DNA of 64,000 nt from contig NZ_JACRSY010000018.1 in NCBI RefSeq assembly GCF_014384995.1, positions 1 to 64,000 on the forward strand, written 5' to 3'. Under the pieces are notes generated by a model. The model saw only the letters and a program-made list of their open reading frames with translations, was not told the DNA's origin and ran no database searches. Position 1 is the stretch's first letter, and the number at the start of each line of letters is the position of its first letter. A program made the translations under genes and the position numbers. The DNA comes from Zhenhengia yiwuensis. GTDB taxonomy: Bacteria; Bacillota; Clostridia; Lachnospirales; Cellulosilyticaceae. Positions 62,221 to 64,000 of this stretch are shown piece after piece.

Positions 62221-62859
62221 ATGGAAATTCTACTCAATCATTCACCTATTTGTTCCTTACTTTACCTAGGTAACACTCAAGGTGCACTGAAACTTTTTGA
62301 AGAGCGTTTTGATACGCTTAAAGAAAATAATTGTTTTTCCCAATGTAAACTTTTTGTTATATCACTCAACTTTTGTATCTATAACTATATTTTAATCAAA
62401 GAAAATAATTCCTTACATCAGTGCTGCCTGGCTAATAATGTACATATTTCTAATGCACTTGATTTAGCTTCGCTCAAAAAAGCTGGTCTAGAAACTATTA
62501 GTAAGTATGCAGGTTGCCAAGACTACTTATTTGAGAAGTTTTCACATCCTGAGATTAAGAAAGCTATTCAGTATATACACGCTCATATGGAAGAACCACT
62601 CACCTTAGAGTCTGTCTGTGAAGCTATTAACTTAAATAAATGTTACTTCTGCACTTTATTTAAAACCCATACCAGTAAAACCTTTACTCAGTATCTTAAT
62701 GAAGCCCGTATTCATGCAGCCAAAAAACTTATGTCAGAAACCCAGCTCACCCTTCATGAAATCGCTTTTCGCTGTGGCTTTAATAGTTATTCTTACTTCT
62801 GTACTACCTTTAAGAAAGTTATAGGTCTATCCCCTTCAGAATTTCTTGTGGCTTCTTAG
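62221..62859 (+). CDS. AraC-family transcriptional regulator
   Basis: 212 residues. The C-terminal two helix-turn-helix motifs (LESVCEAINLNKCYFCTLFKTHTSKTFTQYLNEARIHAAKKLM and LHEIAFRCGFNSYSYFCTTFKKVIGLSPSEF) are clear; the N-terminal 100 residues carry several Cys (CSLL, CFSQCK, CQD) that may sense metal or redox. It is divergent from the heme operon and probably activates it. Confidence 0.88.
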   Translation: MEILLNHSPICSLLYLGNTQGALKLFEERFDTLKENNCFSQCKLFVISLNFCIYNYILIKENNSLHQCCLANNVHISNALDLASLKKAGLETISKYAGCQDYLFEKFSHPEIKKAIQYIHAHMEEPLTLESVCEAINLNKCYFCTLFKTHTSKTFTQYLNEARIHAAKKLMSETQLTLHEIAFRCGFNSYSYFCTTFKKVIGLSPSEFLVAS

Positions 62860-62863
62860 CGCA

Positions 62864-62916
62864 AATAAAGAAGTACCCCTATGCATCTACAGAATGCATA
62901 GGGGTACTTCTTTATT
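62864..62916. terminator. Bidirectional terminator
   Basis: AAAGAAGTACCCCTATGCAT / ATGCATAGGGGTACTTCTTT with a seven-base loop, between convergent araC and symporter genes. Confidence 0.88.
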
Positions 62917-62922
62917 TTATCT

Positions 62923-64000
62923 TTATTTATAATATGTTTCCTCGTCAAAGGCACCTTCTGATTTTGCTACCACCACTGCAGTTGCTGCATCTCCTACTAC
63001 ATTGAGTGAAGTTACAAGCATTTCTACTGGTCTATTAATTGCTAAAATTAAAGAGTATGCTAGTACAGCTGCATCATTTTGATACCCCATACCTGTTAAT
63101 ACTGTAAATAGGATAATAGCACCTGCACCTGGAGCAGCTGGTGTTCCTATGGATGCAATAAGGGCTAAAAGACCGATCGTTATAATTTTTCCTATTGTTA
63201 CTTCATATCCTGCGCTTGATGCAATAAAAATAGCTGCAATAACCTGCATGATCGCTGTACCATTCATATTAATTGTCATACCAAGTGGTAAGATAAAAGA
63301 TGCTACCTCTTCATTAACCCCTAATTCATTTACTGTTGTCTGTGTATTAAGAGGAAGTGTTGACGCTGATGAAGAAGTTGAAAATCCAAATAAAGCTACT
63401 TTAGCAATTTTCTTCACAAATGGTATTGGATTTAAACGTGTTGCAATTAAAATAAATATTGCATACCCCACTATTAAGAAGATAAGTAATGCTACTGTTA
63501 CAATCCCTACATAAGCAAGCGCTGGTTTTAAATGCTCTATACCATATATTGCAAACGTTCTTGTAATAAGTACAAAGATTGCAACCGGACCGAATTTAGT
63601 AATGACAAAACCTAAGAATACTGTAATCATCTTATTAAGTTCTACTAAAATCTTTTTAATGATGACAATTTCATCTTCAAGTTTATGAATAATAAGCCCT
63701 GTCACTACTGCTAGGAATACAATCGCTAATACTTTTCCATTTTGTGTAAAAGCACCTGCAATATTGTTTGGCACTGCTTCTAAGATTACAAGAAGTGGAT
63801 TTCTTCCTTCACTTCCTGCTGCTGCAGTAATATTACTAATACTTACCTGGAAAATACCAGCTTTATGTGCTACGAAACCGAGTACACCTGCAAATCCTAG
63901 TGCAAAGATTGATGTTGCAAGGAATCCCATAATCGTTTTATACGAAATACGACCTAATTTTTTAGTATCTGTAATATGACACATAGCAAGTGCAATAGAA
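62923..64000 (-). CDS. Dicarboxylate/amino acid:cation symporter (5' end outside window)
   Basis: The frame is open to the right edge, with SIALAM preceding the first internal Met. The visible 359 residues include the HP1 and TM7 parts: FGFSTSSSASTLPLNTQTTVNELG (Ser-rich loop), LPLGMTINMNGTAIMQV (NMNGT) and GTPAAPGAGAII. Members run to 400-430 residues, so the first TM helix or two lie off the window. Transports acidic amino acids or dicarboxylates with Na+ or H+. Confidence 0.9.
   Translation of the reverse strand, partial: SIALAMCHITDTKKLGRISYKTIMGFLATSIFALGFAGVLGFVAHKAGIFQVSISNITAAAGSEGRNPLLVILEAVPNNIAGAFTQNGKVLAIVFLAVVTGLIIHKLEDEIVIIKKILVELNKMITVFLGFVITKFGPVAIFVLITRTFAIYGIEHLKPALAYVGIVTVALLIFLIVGYAIFILIATRLNPIPFVKKIAKVALFGFSTSSSASTLPLNTQTTVNELGVNEEVASFILPLGMTINMNGTAIMQVIAAIFIASSAGYEVTIGKIITIGLLALIASIGTPAAPGAGAIILFTVLTGMGYQNDAAVLAYSLILAINRPVEMLVTSLNVVGDAATAVVVAKSEGAFDEETYYK

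Noticed and set aside
1..64000. Insertion sequences, transposases, rRNA and tRNA genes
   Set aside because: No transposase-like frame, IS ends, rRNA conserved sequence or tRNA fold was seen on either strand.

Overview
The window is AT-rich, low-GC Gram-positive DNA. The gene set (oxygen-independent heme breakdown, Na+-pumping decarboxylase, ECF vitamin transporters, yybP-ykoY riboswitch, PspA, oligoendopeptidase F) fits an anaerobic member of the Clostridia, perhaps Lachnospirales. No rRNA or tRNA gene is present to fix the species, so this is an inference from content.

Bases 1 to about 15,490 are one end of a prophage that continues off the left edge. Reading from the host junction leftwards: tyrosine integrase and XRE repressor (+ strand), a divergent operator region, excisionase-like protein, a recombination/replication block (Gam-like, Sak4-like ATPase, ERCC4 nuclease, protein with an SSB-like tail, VapE-type primase-helicase), a possible origin, an ArpU/RinA-like late regulator, a cargo stretch (Imm1-like orphan, HNH nuclease, membrane protein with a 63-aa partner, a tiny ORF, a cytosine methylase remnant among repeats), then small and large terminase, an adenine/cytosine-N4 methylase and the HK97-type portal protein. 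Both terminase genes lack a normal start codon at the position their ribosome binding sites predict.

From 15.5 to 64 kb the sequence is chromosomal and dense with small operons: pepF; a TPR protein; bioY-bioB-bioD-bioA; a two-component system with a TraX-like protein; an apparently cytoplasmic sialidase; a PspA operon with a Ser-rich membrane protein; assorted single genes (DUF488, methyltransferase, CsoR-family remnant, XRE/DUF3169 pair with three operators, VanW, a PilZ glycosyltransferase, a siroheme-type protein); a CaCA antiporter behind a manganese riboswitch; a Fur-type-controlled iron-siderophore ABC transporter; panT-coaBC-coaX; MATE and MFS exporters; an RNA helicase; a DUF368 lipid transporter; an orphan KdpDE; a four-gene Na+ oxaloacetate decarboxylase; a six-gene anaerobic heme uptake and degradation operon with a divergent AraC regulator; and a truncated dicarboxylate symporter.

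Several parts connect. The biotin genes supply the cofactor of the decarboxylase, whose carrier protein has the EAMKMEN biotinylation site. Two iron-acquisition operons carry Fur-like boxes at their promoters. The most notable items are the anaerobic heme operon, the prophage cargo region with its repeat/terminator cassettes, the non-canonical terminase starts, the PspA-linked operon and the terminator embedded in two overlapping convergent genes.
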